Assembly: GCF_040676675.1 (NCBI RefSeq)
Contig: NZ_JBFAPK010000043.1
Span: forward strand, 11,446 to 75,445
Length of the DNA stretch: 64,000 nt
Origin: JBFAPK01 sp040676675
GTDB taxonomy: Bacteria > Actinomycetota > Actinomycetes > Mycobacteriales > Micromonosporaceae
Direction of reading: 5' to 3'
In this document: piece after piece, positions 40,921 through 48,787 of the stretch
Position numbering within the stretch: the stretch's first letter is position 1
How the letters are laid out: each line of letters begins with the position of its first letter
Notes under the pieces: generated by a model
Told to the model about the DNA's origin: nothing
Database searches by the model: none
What the model saw: only the letters and a program-made list of their open reading frames with translations
Made by a program: the position numbers and the translations under genes

Positions 40921-43317
40921 GTGGCGCTGGAACAGGGGGCGGTCTTCGCCGGGTACGTCATCGAGCGGCTGATCGGGTCCGGTGACACCGGCGAGGTCTA
41001 CGCCGCGCGGCACCCGCGGCTGCCGCGCAGCGACGCGCTCAAGGTGCTGGGCGCGGCCGGTGATGGTGGGTCGGGTTACCGGCAGCGGTTCGAGCAGGCG
41101 GTGGACGCGGTCACTCAGCTGCGGCATCCGCACATCGCGGCGATTCACGATCGCGGCGAGTTCGACGGGCGGCTGTGGGTTGCGACAGATCTCGTCGACG
41201 GCCCGTCGCTGGCGGAGCTGATCCGCAGCTCGCCCGCCGGACTCCCCCCGGCGCAGGTCGGCCACATCGCCGTGGCGGTGGCCGGCGCGCTCGACTACGC
41301 CCACAGCCGCGGCGTGCTGCACCGCGACGTCAAACCCGCCAACATTCGGGTCGGTCCGCAGGGGCAGGTCGCGCTGACCGACTTCGGCCTCGCCCGGTTG
41401 TCGCCCGACGGCGCGACCCCGGCGAACGCCGGGGTGATGCTGGAGACGGTGCGCTACTCCTCGCCGGAGCAGCTTCAGGGTGGCCACCTCGACGGACGGT
41501 CCGACCAGTACTCCCTGGCGTGCACGATGTTTCACCTGCTCACCGGCCACGCTCCGTACGAGAACGTCAATCCCGTCGCCGTCATCGCCGCGCATCTGGG
41601 CCAGCCGGTGCCGTCCCTGCGGCGGTTCCATCCGTACCTGGCTCCGGCGGTCGATGCTGTCATCGGGCGCGCCATGGCAAAGGACCCGGGGTACCGCTAC
41701 GGCTCCTGCGTCGAGTTCGCCAACGCCCTCTCGGCGAGCCTCGCCGCGAGCATGCCCGCCCCCGCCACCAGCATGCCCGGCCCTGACGCGGCCATGCCAG
41801 CACAACCGGCCGGGCCAGCACAACCGGACGGGCCAGCACAACCGGTCGCGCCGGCGCCGGTCGCGCCGCAACCCGTGCCCGCCCACCAACCGGGTCAGCC
41901 GGGTCAGCCGGGCCCGCCGGGCATCTCGCGGCGGCTCAAGTGGGTGATAGCCGGCGCGGCGCTGGCGGCCTGCGTCGTCCTCGTCGCGGCGGCGGTCGTC
42001 GTCGTCACCCTGACCCGTCCGAAGGAGATCTCGGCGTGGGACGACCGGCTCTACCCACAGGAGATTCCGTCGATCTTCCGCGCGCCGGCGCGTGACGAAC
42101 TCCTCCAGGCGCTCTCCGGTCCGCCGAGCCCGATCTGGACGACCCCGATCAGGGGAGGTCGAGCCGAGGTCGTCGGCGGCGGCTCCCGCATCGTCCTGCT
42201 CCAGCTCGGGACGTACCTGGTGGGCCTCGACATGAACACGGGCGCGCCACGCTGGCCCAACGTCGATCTGCACGACACCGCCACGTCGTGTGCCGTCCGG
42301 GAAAACCGGATCGGGTGCGTGTCACCCGCCGGGAACGGCTCGGACTCCACGGTCTTCATCCTGGACACCGGTAGCGGCCAGATCGTGAAGACGCTGAAGG
42401 TGCCCAATCGGGAGCTGCGCTCGATGCTGGTCTCCGGCGATCGCTTCATCGCCATGGCGGAGGACCTGGACAAGGACAAGGGTTTCGCCGTCGGGTACAC
42501 CACCGAGGGCGAGCAGGTGTGGACGCGCGAGGGGCACGACGGCATGTACGTGTCGGCCAGTCAGCAGATACTGGTCGACGGCGCGTACGACGCCGACGAG
42601 GTCGTGTTCCTCAGCACGGCGGACGGCCGCGAGGTGCTCCGGTCCAAGCGGGCCACCAAGAAACGCGACATGACCTGGAACGTCTTCCGTGGCGGCATCG
42701 CGATCCAGAACCAGGACTGGACCGGTACCGACATCTACGACCTGGACGGGAAGAAGACGTCGTCGGTGGCGGGCTGGGAGCCGGCGGGCTACCAGAACCG
42801 CTACGCGCCAATCTCTCCACTGCCGCTGCTCACCCGGCTCGGCGCCCGGGCCCCCCACTACCCGGACCGGCACACGGTCGCCGCCGCGAATCCGAAGACC
42901 GGACACCTGCTGTGGCGGATATCCGGGACGGATCTGTCGACCAACATGGCGACGGTGGACGACAAGCTGGTCATGAAGGTCGCCGAGCCGGGCACATCCG
43001 GCGACCCAGCGGGCGAGCCGGAGCCGACCAACCGGGACTTCGTTCGCGTGTACGACTGCTTCACCGGCGAACTCCTGTCGCCGACGATCGACATGACGAG
43101 GAAGTCCTCGGTGGAGCCGTACTGGATCGAGTCGGATGGCATCAAGCTCGTCTACACCTACGCCGAGGACGGTAAGGAATCACCGTACGTCACGGTCGGA
43201 TACGACCTGCGGTCCGGGGAGAAGAGCTGGGAGCTGCCGCTGCGAAGTCGGACGGTATATCCCGGGGGCGGCATCGTCGCCGCCACCGGCCCGGAGGCCG
43301 TCAGTCTCTTCCGGTGA
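40921..43317 (+). CDS. Receptor Ser/Thr kinase with beta-propeller ectodomain
   Basis: 798 residues from GTG 40921, preceded by GGAGGG. The PknB-like kinase domain (about 10-275) has glycine loop IGSGDTGEVY (18-27), K41, HRD 134-136 in LHRDVKPAN and DFG 154-156, so it should be active. A Pro/Ala/Gln-rich juxtamembrane linker (about 280-335) contains repeated PAQP units. One membrane span follows (about 341-363, WVIAGAALAACVVLVAAAVV). The extracellular part (about 370-798) has repeated PQQ-like blades (LVGLDMNTGAPRWP, YDLRSGEKSWELPL). It probably senses an extracytoplasmic ligand and phosphorylates cytoplasmic targets. It is flanked by the hisG 3' duplicate and hisG itself. Confidence 0.93.
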   Translation: MALEQGAVFAGYVIERLIGSGDTGEVYAARHPRLPRSDALKVLGAAGDGGSGYRQRFEQAVDAVTQLRHPHIAAIHDRGEFDGRLWVATDLVDGPSLAELIRSSPAGLPPAQVGHIAVAVAGALDYAHSRGVLHRDVKPANIRVGPQGQVALTDFGLARLSPDGATPANAGVMLETVRYSSPEQLQGGHLDGRSDQYSLACTMFHLLTGHAPYENVNPVAVIAAHLGQPVPSLRRFHPYLAPAVDAVIGRAMAKDPGYRYGSCVEFANALSASLAASMPAPATSMPGPDAAMPAQPAGPAQPDGPAQPVAPAPVAPQPVPAHQPGQPGQPGPPGISRRLKWVIAGAALAACVVLVAAAVVVVTLTRPKEISAWDDRLYPQEIPSIFRAPARDELLQALSGPPSPIWTTPIRGGRAEVVGGGSRIVLLQLGTYLVGLDMNTGAPRWPNVDLHDTATSCAVRENRIGCVSPAGNGSDSTVFILDTGSGQIVKTLKVPNRELRSMLVSGDRFIAMAEDLDKDKGFAVGYTTEGEQVWTREGHDGMYVSASQQILVDGAYDADEVVFLSTADGREVLRSKRATKKRDMTWNVFRGGIAIQNQDWTGTDIYDLDGKKTSSVAGWEPAGYQNRYAPISPLPLLTRLGARAPHYPDRHTVAAANPKTGHLLWRISGTDLSTNMATVDDKLVMKVAEPGTSGDPAGEPEPTNRDFVRVYDCFTGELLSPTIDMTRKSSVEPYWIESDGIKLVYTYAEDGKESPYVTVGYDLRSGEKSWELPLRSRTVYPGGGIVAATGPEAVSLFR

Positions 43318-43412
43318 GATGCCGCGCGGCGGCTCGACGGCCACGGGCCGGGACCAGGGGTACCCGGCCACGACCCGTGGCTCGGCCGGTCACACCGCCG
43401 GGCGGTGAGCGG

Positions 43413-44258
43413 TCAGAGCCGGCAGGCGTCGATGGCGGTGACCAGGATGGCCCGCGCGCCGAGGTCGTACAGCTCGTCCATGATCCGGTGTACGTCGGCG
43501 CGTACCACCATCGCCTGCACGGCGACCCAGCCCTCCCGGTGCAGCGGCGAGATGGTCGGCGACTCGATCCCGGGGGTCAGCGCGGTGGCCTGGTCCAGCA
43601 GGTCGGCGCGGACGTCGTAGGCGAGCATCACGTACCGCCGGGCCACCAGCACCCCCTGGAGCCGGCGGACGAGCTGGTTCTCCCGGGCGCCCGTGGGCGC
43701 GCCGACCCGGCGGATCAGTACCGCCGAGGAGCGCAGGATCGGCTCGCCGAGCACCATCAGCCCGGCCTGGCGCAGGGTGGCCCCGGTCTCGACCACGTCG
43801 GCGACCACGTCGGCCACGCCGAGGCGTACCGCGTTCTCGACCGCCCCGTCGAGGCGGATCACGTCGGCCTTGAGGCCGTGCTCGTTCAGGTACCGCTCGA
43901 CCACGCCCGGGTACGCGGTCGCGACCCGGCGCCCGGCGATCTCCTCGACCGACGCGATGGTCTCGGGCGGGGCGGCGAAGCGGAAGGTGGCGCCGCCGAA
44001 GTTCAGGTCGAGGGCCTCCTCGGCCGGGCTGCCCGCGTCGAGCAGCAGGTCCCGGCCGGTGATGCCGAGGTCCAGGTCACCGGAGCCGACGTAGGTGGCG
44101 ATGTCCCGGGGCCGCAGGTAGAAGAACTCGACGTCGTTGGGCTCGTCCCGGCAGACCAGGTCCTTCGGGTCGGTGCGCTGCTGGTAGCCGGCCTCGCGCA
44201 GCATCTGGCTGGCCGGGGCGGAGAGGGTGCCCTTGTTGGGAACGGCGATACGCAACAT
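43413..44258 (-). CDS. hisG: ATP phosphoribosyltransferase, long form
   Basis: First step of histidine synthesis, joining ATP and PRPP. LRIAVPNKGTLS opens the periplasmic-binding-like catalytic fold, DLDLGITGRDLL and VVADVVETGATLRQAGL bind PRPP, and residues about 210-281 form the ACT-like regulatory domain for histidine feedback. 281 residues make it the long, hexameric, self-sufficient form. It lies 89 bp after hisE. Its 3' end is partly duplicated at 40.6 kb. Confidence 0.96.
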   Translation of the reverse strand: MLRIAVPNKGTLSAPASQMLREAGYQQRTDPKDLVCRDEPNDVEFFYLRPRDIATYVGSGDLDLGITGRDLLLDAGSPAEEALDLNFGGATFRFAAPPETIASVEEIAGRRVATAYPGVVERYLNEHGLKADVIRLDGAVENAVRLGVADVVADVVETGATLRQAGLMVLGEPILRSSAVLIRRVGAPTGARENQLVRRLQGVLVARRYVMLAYDVRADLLDQATALTPGIESPTISPLHREGWVAVQAMVVRADVHRIMDELYDLGARAILVTAIDACRL

Positions 44259-44347
44259 CTCTGGTGTGCTCCTCTGATCGGGGGAAGCGGATCAACGGGC
44301 GGCCCCGGCCGGACCGTGGCGGACCGGCCGGTGCCCGGTCGGGGCGA

Positions 44348-44611
44348 TCAGAGATGTCGGTACACGTCCTTTAGCTCCAGGCCGGTGGCGAGCATCAGCA
44401 CCTGCGCCTGGTAGAGCAGCTGGGAGATCTCCTCGGCGGCCCGTTCGGGCCCCTCGTGCTCGGCGGCCATCCACGCCTCGGCCGCCTCCTCGACGACCTT
44501 CTTGCCGATCGCGTGCACGCCGCGCTCCAGCGCGGCCACGGTCGCCGAGCCCGGGGTGCCGGCCGCGGCCTTGGCCTGCAGCTCGGCGAACAGCTCCTCG
44601 AACGTCTTCAC
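44348..44611 (-). CDS. hisE: Phosphoribosyl-ATP pyrophosphatase
   Basis: 87-residue all-alpha MazG-like protein hydrolysing phosphoribosyl-ATP to phosphoribosyl-AMP, the second step of histidine synthesis. KKVVEEAAEAWMAAEHEG and EEISQLLYQAQVLMLATGLEL carry the acidic metal ligands. ATG 44611. It pairs with hisG in one transcript, the usual actinobacterial hisEG arrangement away from the main his operon. Confidence 0.95.
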   Translation of the reverse strand: MKTFEELFAELQAKAAAGTPGSATVAALERGVHAIGKKVVEEAAEAWMAAEHEGPERAAEEISQLLYQAQVLMLATGLELKDVYRHL

Positions 44612-44766
44612 GGGCGCCCATTCTCCCAGCCGTCCCGGCCCACCCCCACCACCGGGTCACCGCCACCCACCAGGTGGACTCCCGGGTACGCCCCGTCGGC
44701 CCGCCTGGACGTGGCGAAGATCCCTACTGACCCGCTGGGGTATTCATCCGGCGGCCCCGGCACGCC

Positions 44767-44779
44767 TATGCTGTGCGTC
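44767..44779 (+). promoter_or_regulatory. -10 box consistent with a leaderless transcript
   Basis: TATGCT at 44767-44772 is followed by exactly seven bases and the ATG at 44780, and there is no Shine-Dalgarno sequence. This is the spacing expected of leaderless actinobacterial mRNAs. The -35 region (near 44743) matches consensus poorly. Confidence 0.4.
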
Positions 44780-45637
44780 ATGTCCCGCCCATCCCTGCCG
44801 TTCGCGCTCGCGACCGCGACCGTCCTGCTCGCCGCCGTCGCCGGCTGCGCGCCGCAGGAGGCCGCCCCGACCCCCTCGGCCGGGGCCGGCTGCACCAAGG
44901 AGAGCCTGCCCACCAAGACGGCCGGCAAGCTGACCGTCGGTACCGACGACCCGGCGTACGCGCCGTGGTTCCAGGACAACAAGCCAGAGAACGGCCAGGG
45001 CTTCGAGTCGGCCGTGGCGTACGCGGTCGCGGAGCGGCTGGGGTACGCCCGGGACGACGTGACCTGGGCCCGGGTGCGGTTCGACAACGCCGTCGCCCCC
45101 GGGCCGAAGGCGTTCGACTTCGACATCAACCAGTTCTCCATCACCGAGGAGCGCAAGCAGGCGGTCGACTTCTCGGCCCCGTACTACCTGGTACGGCAGA
45201 CCGTGATCGCGCTGAAGTCCTCGAAGATCGCCGGCAAGTCCTCGCTGGCCGACCTGCGTGACGCGAAGCTCGGCGCGCAGGTCGGCACCACCAGCTACCA
45301 GGCGATCACCGACGTGATCAAGCCTGCCGGCAAGCCGCAGGTCTACAACAGCAACGACGACGCCAAGAAGGCCCTGCAGAACGGCCAGATCGACGGGCTC
45401 GTGGTCGACCTGCCCACCGCCTTCTACATCACCGGCGCCGAGATCCCCGAGGCCACCATCGTCGGGCAGGTGCCGCAGGTCGGCGTGCCGGAGGCGTTCG
45501 GCCTGCTGCTCGACAAGGACTCGGGGCTGACCCGCTGCGTCAGCCAGGCCGTCACCGCCCTGCGGGACGCCGGCACGCTGACGGAGCTGGAGCGCAAGTG
45601 GCTCGCCCAGTCGGCCGGCGCCACCGAGTTGACGTGA
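44780..45637 (+). CDS. Amino-acid ABC transporter, substrate-binding lipoprotein
   Basis: The signal peptide ends in the lipobox AVAGC. The mature protein is a family 3 periplasmic-binding fold: KLTVGTDDPAYAPWF, ENGQGFESAVAYAVAERLG, QFSITEERKQAVDFSAPYY and KLGAQVGTTSYQAITD. It captures an amino acid (polar type likely, exact one unknown) outside the membrane. 285 residues. ATG 44768, four codons earlier, is possible, but the -10 spacing favours 44780. It is first gene of a three-gene import operon, divergent from hisE. Confidence 0.93.
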   Translation: MSRPSLPFALATATVLLAAVAGCAPQEAAPTPSAGAGCTKESLPTKTAGKLTVGTDDPAYAPWFQDNKPENGQGFESAVAYAVAERLGYARDDVTWARVRFDNAVAPGPKAFDFDINQFSITEERKQAVDFSAPYYLVRQTVIALKSSKIAGKSSLADLRDAKLGAQVGTTSYQAITDVIKPAGKPQVYNSNDDAKKALQNGQIDGLVVDLPTAFYITGAEIPEATIVGQVPQVGVPEAFGLLLDKDSGLTRCVSQAVTALRDAGTLTELERKWLAQSAGATELT

Positions 45638-45702
45638 CCCGAACCCCGACGTGAACCGAACTTTCTACGCGACCCGACCTTCGACGTGACCGCGACGCTG
45701 AC

Positions 45703-46548
45703 GTGACCCTGCTCGACCACCACCCCTCACCGGTCGCCCGGGAACGCGCCCGGCACCGCCGACGACAGACGGTACGGTCGGTGCTGCTCGCCGCCGCCTC
45801 CACCGGCGTGGTCGGCGTGCTGCTGGTCGTCGCGGTCACCGGCGCCCCCGGCTGGGACCGGGTCCGGCAGTCGTTCCTCGATCCGCGGATCGCCCGGGCG
45901 GCCCTGCCCGACGTGCTCGCCGGTCTCTGGCTCAACGTCCAGCTGCTGGTCTACTGCGCGCTCGGGGCGCTCGTGCTGGGGCTGGTGGTGGCGCTGCTGC
46001 GTACCCTGCGCGGGCCGATCTTCTTTCCGGTCCGGGCGCTGGCCACCGGGTACACGTACACGTTCCGCGGGCTGCCGCTGATCATCATGATCTACCTGCT
46101 CACGCTCGGCGTGCCGGGGCTGCGGTTGCAGGGGACGCCGTCGGTGCTCGTGCTCGGCGCGCTGGCGCTGGTGATCACGTACAGCGGGTACCTGGCCGAG
46201 GTGTTCCGCGCCGGCATCGAGTCGGTGCACCCGAGCCAGCTCGCCGCCGCCCGGTCGCTCGGGCTGACGTACCGGCAGACCATGCGCCACGTGGTGCTGC
46301 CGCAGGCGGTCCGCCGGGTCGCGCCGCCCCTGCTCAACGACATCGTGGCGCTGCAGAAGGACGTCGGCCTGGTCTCGCTCGCCGGACCGATCGACGCGGT
46401 ACGGGCCGCGCAGATCTCCACCGCCGAGACCTTCAACTACACGCCGTACCTGGTCGCCGGCGTGTTGTTCGTGCTGCTCGCCATCCCGCTGATCGCGGTG
46501 ACGGACTGGGTCACGCTGCGCGCCGCGCGCCGGCAGACGGGACGATGA
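45703..46548 (+). CDS. Amino-acid ABC transporter, permease
   Basis: 281 residues with about five membrane segments and the HisM/ArtM-type signature. The coupling helix EAA-type loop appears as ARSLGLTYRQTMRHVVLPQAV, the surface that touches the ATPase. TFRGLPLIIMIYLLTLG is the usual TM block of polar-amino-acid permeases. The start is GTG 45703; no clear ribosome site is seen in the 65-bp gap, which itself consists of short GACGTGACC-like repeats. One permease gene implies a homodimer. It overlaps the ATPase gene by 4 bp. Confidence 0.92.
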   Translation: MTLLDHHPSPVARERARHRRRQTVRSVLLAAASTGVVGVLLVVAVTGAPGWDRVRQSFLDPRIARAALPDVLAGLWLNVQLLVYCALGALVLGLVVALLRTLRGPIFFPVRALATGYTYTFRGLPLIIMIYLLTLGVPGLRLQGTPSVLVLGALALVITYSGYLAEVFRAGIESVHPSQLAAARSLGLTYRQTMRHVVLPQAVRRVAPPLLNDIVALQKDVGLVSLAGPIDAVRAAQISTAETFNYTPYLVAGVLFVLLAIPLIAVTDWVTLRAARRQTGR

Positions 46549-47306
46549 CTATGCCGCTGCTGTCCTGCCGTGGGCTGCGCAAGGTCTTCGCCGGGAGCGT
46601 GGTGCTCGACGGGCTGGACCTGGACGTCGCCGAGCACGAGGTGGTCGCGCTGATCGGCGCCTCCGGCTCCGGCAAGTCGACGCTGCTGCGCTGCGTCAAC
46701 CTGCTGGAGGAGATCGACGACGGCACCATCCACCTCGACGGCGAGCACATCACCGACCCACGGACCAACCCCGACCTGGTACGCCGCCGCATCGGCATCG
46801 TGTTCCAGTCGTACAACCTCTTCCCGCACCTGCGGGTGCTGGACAACATCACCCTGGCCCCGCGCCGGGTGCACCGCCGCGACCGCGCGCAGGCCGAGGC
46901 GCAGGCCCGCGAGCTGCTCGACCGGGTCGGGCTGGCCGACAAGGCGGACGCCTTCCCCGACCAGCTCTCCGGCGGGCAGCAGCAGCGGGTGGCGATCGTC
47001 CGGGCGCTGGTCAACTCGCCCCGCCTGCTCCTGCTCGACGAGGTCACCTCGGCGCTCGACCCCGAGCTGGTCGGCGAGGTGCTGTCGATGATCCGCGACC
47101 TCAAGGCGGACGGGATGACCATGGTGCTCGCCACCCACGAGATGGGCTTCGCCCGCGAGGTGGCCGATCGGGTCTGCTTCCTCGACGGCGGGCGGGTGCT
47201 GGAGGAGGGCCCGCCCGAGCAGGTGCTGGGCGAGCCGACGCAGCCGCGTACCCGGCAGTTCCTGCGCCGCATCATCGAGGCCGGCCGCCTCCACACGTCG
47301 ATCTAG
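46545..47306 (+). CDS. Amino-acid ABC transporter, ATP-binding protein
   Basis: 253 residues with Walker A GASGSGKST, Q-loop VFQSYNLFPHL, signature LSGGQQQR, Walker B LLLLDEVTSALD with the usual catalytic Glu, and switch His in ATHEMGFA. It energises import through the preceding permease. ATG 46545 overlaps the permease stop as ATGA; MPLL two codons later is possible. Its stop codon lies inside the left arm of a 20-bp inverted repeat. Confidence 0.95.
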   Translation: MTMPLLSCRGLRKVFAGSVVLDGLDLDVAEHEVVALIGASGSGKSTLLRCVNLLEEIDDGTIHLDGEHITDPRTNPDLVRRRIGIVFQSYNLFPHLRVLDNITLAPRRVHRRDRAQAEAQARELLDRVGLADKADAFPDQLSGGQQQRVAIVRALVNSPRLLLLDEVTSALDPELVGEVLSMIRDLKADGMTMVLATHEMGFAREVADRVCFLDGGRVLEEGPPEQVLGEPTQPRTRQFLRRIIEAGRLHTSI

Positions 47307-47359
47307 GGCAAATCCTCGTGAATAGAGGTCAACTCAAGGGGATTTGCCCTAGATCGACG
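47296..47359. terminator. Bidirectional terminator with perfect 20-bp arms
   Basis: The arm CGTCGATCTAGGGCAAATCC at 47296-47315 is exactly repeated in reverse complement at 47340-47359, around a 24-base loop. The left arm contains the last codons and stop of the ATPase gene. The right arm ends two bases before the hydrolase stop. A hairpin this long and perfect, placed between converging genes, should stop transcription from both sides. Confidence 0.8.
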
Positions 47360-47361
47360 GG

Positions 47362-48033
47362 TCAGTCGGCGAGGAAGGTGCGCAGGGCGGCGGCCAAGTC
47401 GGCCGGCGCCTCGGTCGGCACCCGGTGCCCCGCCGGGATGGTGACAAGCCGGGCATCCGGCAGCCGCTCGGCCATCCACGCGATCTTCTCCTGCGGCAGC
47501 TGGCTGCTCGGCCCGCCGGCCACCACCAGCGTCGGTACGGTCACCTCGGGCAGCCGCGTCGACCAGGCCGGGTCGGGGGCGTTCAGCTGGGCCACGATGG
47601 CGGGCACCACCGCCCAGTCGTACGGGGTGGGCTCGTCGGGGCGTACCGGCTCGGGACGGCCGCGCGGGACCGGTGGTGGCGTCTCCACGAGCACCAGCCG
47701 CTCGACCCGCTCCGGGTGGTCCTGGGCGAGCAGGTACGCGGCCACGCCGCCCATCGAGTGGCCGACCAGCGCCGCCCGTGCCAGGCCCAGCGCGTCCAGC
47801 AGCCCGAGCAGGTCGTCGCGGAGCAGTTCGAAGGAGTACTCCCCGGGCCGGTCACTGCGGCCGTGGCCGCGCTGGTCCGGCACGTACACCCGCCAGCGGT
47901 CGGCGAGCGCGGCGGCCACCGCGTGCCAGCTCGACCCGTCCGAGCCGAGCCCGTGCAGCAGCACCACCGGCGGGGCGACCGGATCGCCGGTGACCTCGCA
48001 GCTCAGCCGCACCCCGCCCGCGTCGACCAGCAT
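47362..48033 (-). CDS. Alpha/beta-hydrolase
   Basis: 223 residues from ATG 48033. PPVVLLHGLGSDGSSW forms the oxyanion strand, the nucleophile is S93 in VGHSMGG, and the histidine is in IPAGHRVPTEAP. VPDQRGHGRSDRPG is typical of esterases and haloperoxidase-like hydrolases. The substrate is unknown and nothing in the neighbourhood narrows it. An upstream ATG would add 27 Arg/Gly-rich residues with no family likeness. It converges on the ABC-transporter operon. Confidence 0.88.
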   Translation of the reverse strand: MLVDAGGVRLSCEVTGDPVAPPVVLLHGLGSDGSSWHAVAAALADRWRVYVPDQRGHGRSDRPGEYSFELLRDDLLGLLDALGLARAALVGHSMGGVAAYLLAQDHPERVERLVLVETPPPVPRGRPEPVRPDEPTPYDWAVVPAIVAQLNAPDPAWSTRLPEVTVPTLVVAGGPSSQLPQEKIAWMAERLPDARLVTIPAGHRVPTEAPADLAAALRTFLAD

Positions 48034-48315
48034 CGGTCGCGCCCCCCACCCCTCGACGGCTCCGCTCTTCGACGGACCCGCTCTTCGACGACCCCGCCGG
48101 AGAAGACGGCTCACCGGGCCCGGGTCACCAGGATCGCCAGGTAGCGCGGCGCCGGTCCGCGCTGCGCGGGGTCAAGCAGCGCCCGGGCTGGATCTTCTCC
48201 AGGCCCGGTGCGCCGTTGCGCGTCCCCAGCCCCTGCGGTACTCGCTCTAGGCGGGATTTCCGCGACCTTCGTCCAGATCGGGACCGAGATGGTCCTTGGT
48301 ACAGATGGAACGGGA
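48034..48315. other. Unassigned stretch, possible gene remnant
   Basis: Between ribH and the hydrolase no complete gene is seen. On the minus strand an open segment ends RYLAILVTRAR and TGA at about 48118-48120, which looks like a genuine protein C-terminus, but it has no start and no recognisable domain. CCGCTCTTCGACG occurs nearly twice in tandem at 48060-48090. It is probably decayed coding sequence. Confidence 0.35.
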
Positions 48316-48786
48316 TCAGGCGAGGTGCCGGATCGCCAGGGCGGCGTCCAGCGCGGCCACGGTGGCCGCCCAGCCCTTGTCCTCGGCCGAGCCGGGCAGA
48401 CCGGCCCGGTCCCGGGCCTGGTCGAGGTTGTCCACTGTGAGCACCCCGTGCGCCACCGGCTTGCCGGCGTCGAGCGCCACCCGGGTCAGCCCCTCCGTGA
48501 CCGACTTGCAGACGTAGTCGAAGTGCGCGGTCGCGCCTCGGATCACCACCCCGAGCGCCACCACCACGTCGCAGCGGCGGGCCAGCGCCTGCGCCACCAC
48601 CGGCAGCTCCACCGAGCCGGCCACCCGCGCGGTGACCACCTCGTTCACCCCGCACGCCTTCGCCGCCGCCACGGCCCGGTCGAGCATGTGGTCGGTCAGC
48701 TCGGCGTGCCAACGGGCGGCGACCACGCCGACCGTCAGCCCCGCCGCGTCCACGGTGGAAAGTTCCGGTTCTCCGAAGCCCGCCAT
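48316..48786 (-). CDS. ribH: 6,7-dimethyl-8-ribityllumazine synthase
   Basis: Condenses the ribityl-pyrimidine and dihydroxybutanone phosphate. VVAARWHAELTDHMLDRA has the pyrimidine-stacking residue, VAGSVELPVVAQAL follows, VALGVVIRGATAHFDYVC is the phosphate/substrate loop, and H of AHFDYV is the expected catalytic base. 156 residues from ATG 48786, which follows the ribBA stop by one base. It forms a 60-subunit capsid or a pentamer. It is the last gene of the rib operon. Confidence 0.96.
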   Translation of the reverse strand: MAGFGEPELSTVDAAGLTVGVVAARWHAELTDHMLDRAVAAAKACGVNEVVTARVAGSVELPVVAQALARRCDVVVALGVVIRGATAHFDYVCKSVTEGLTRVALDAGKPVAHGVLTVDNLDQARDRAGLPGSAEDKGWAATVAALDAALAIRHLA

Positions 48787-48787
48787 C

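Noticed and set aside
27700..43400. Complete integrative element with its own integrase
   Set aside because: No integrase, excisionase, replication or transfer gene was found; only edge scars suggest past insertion.
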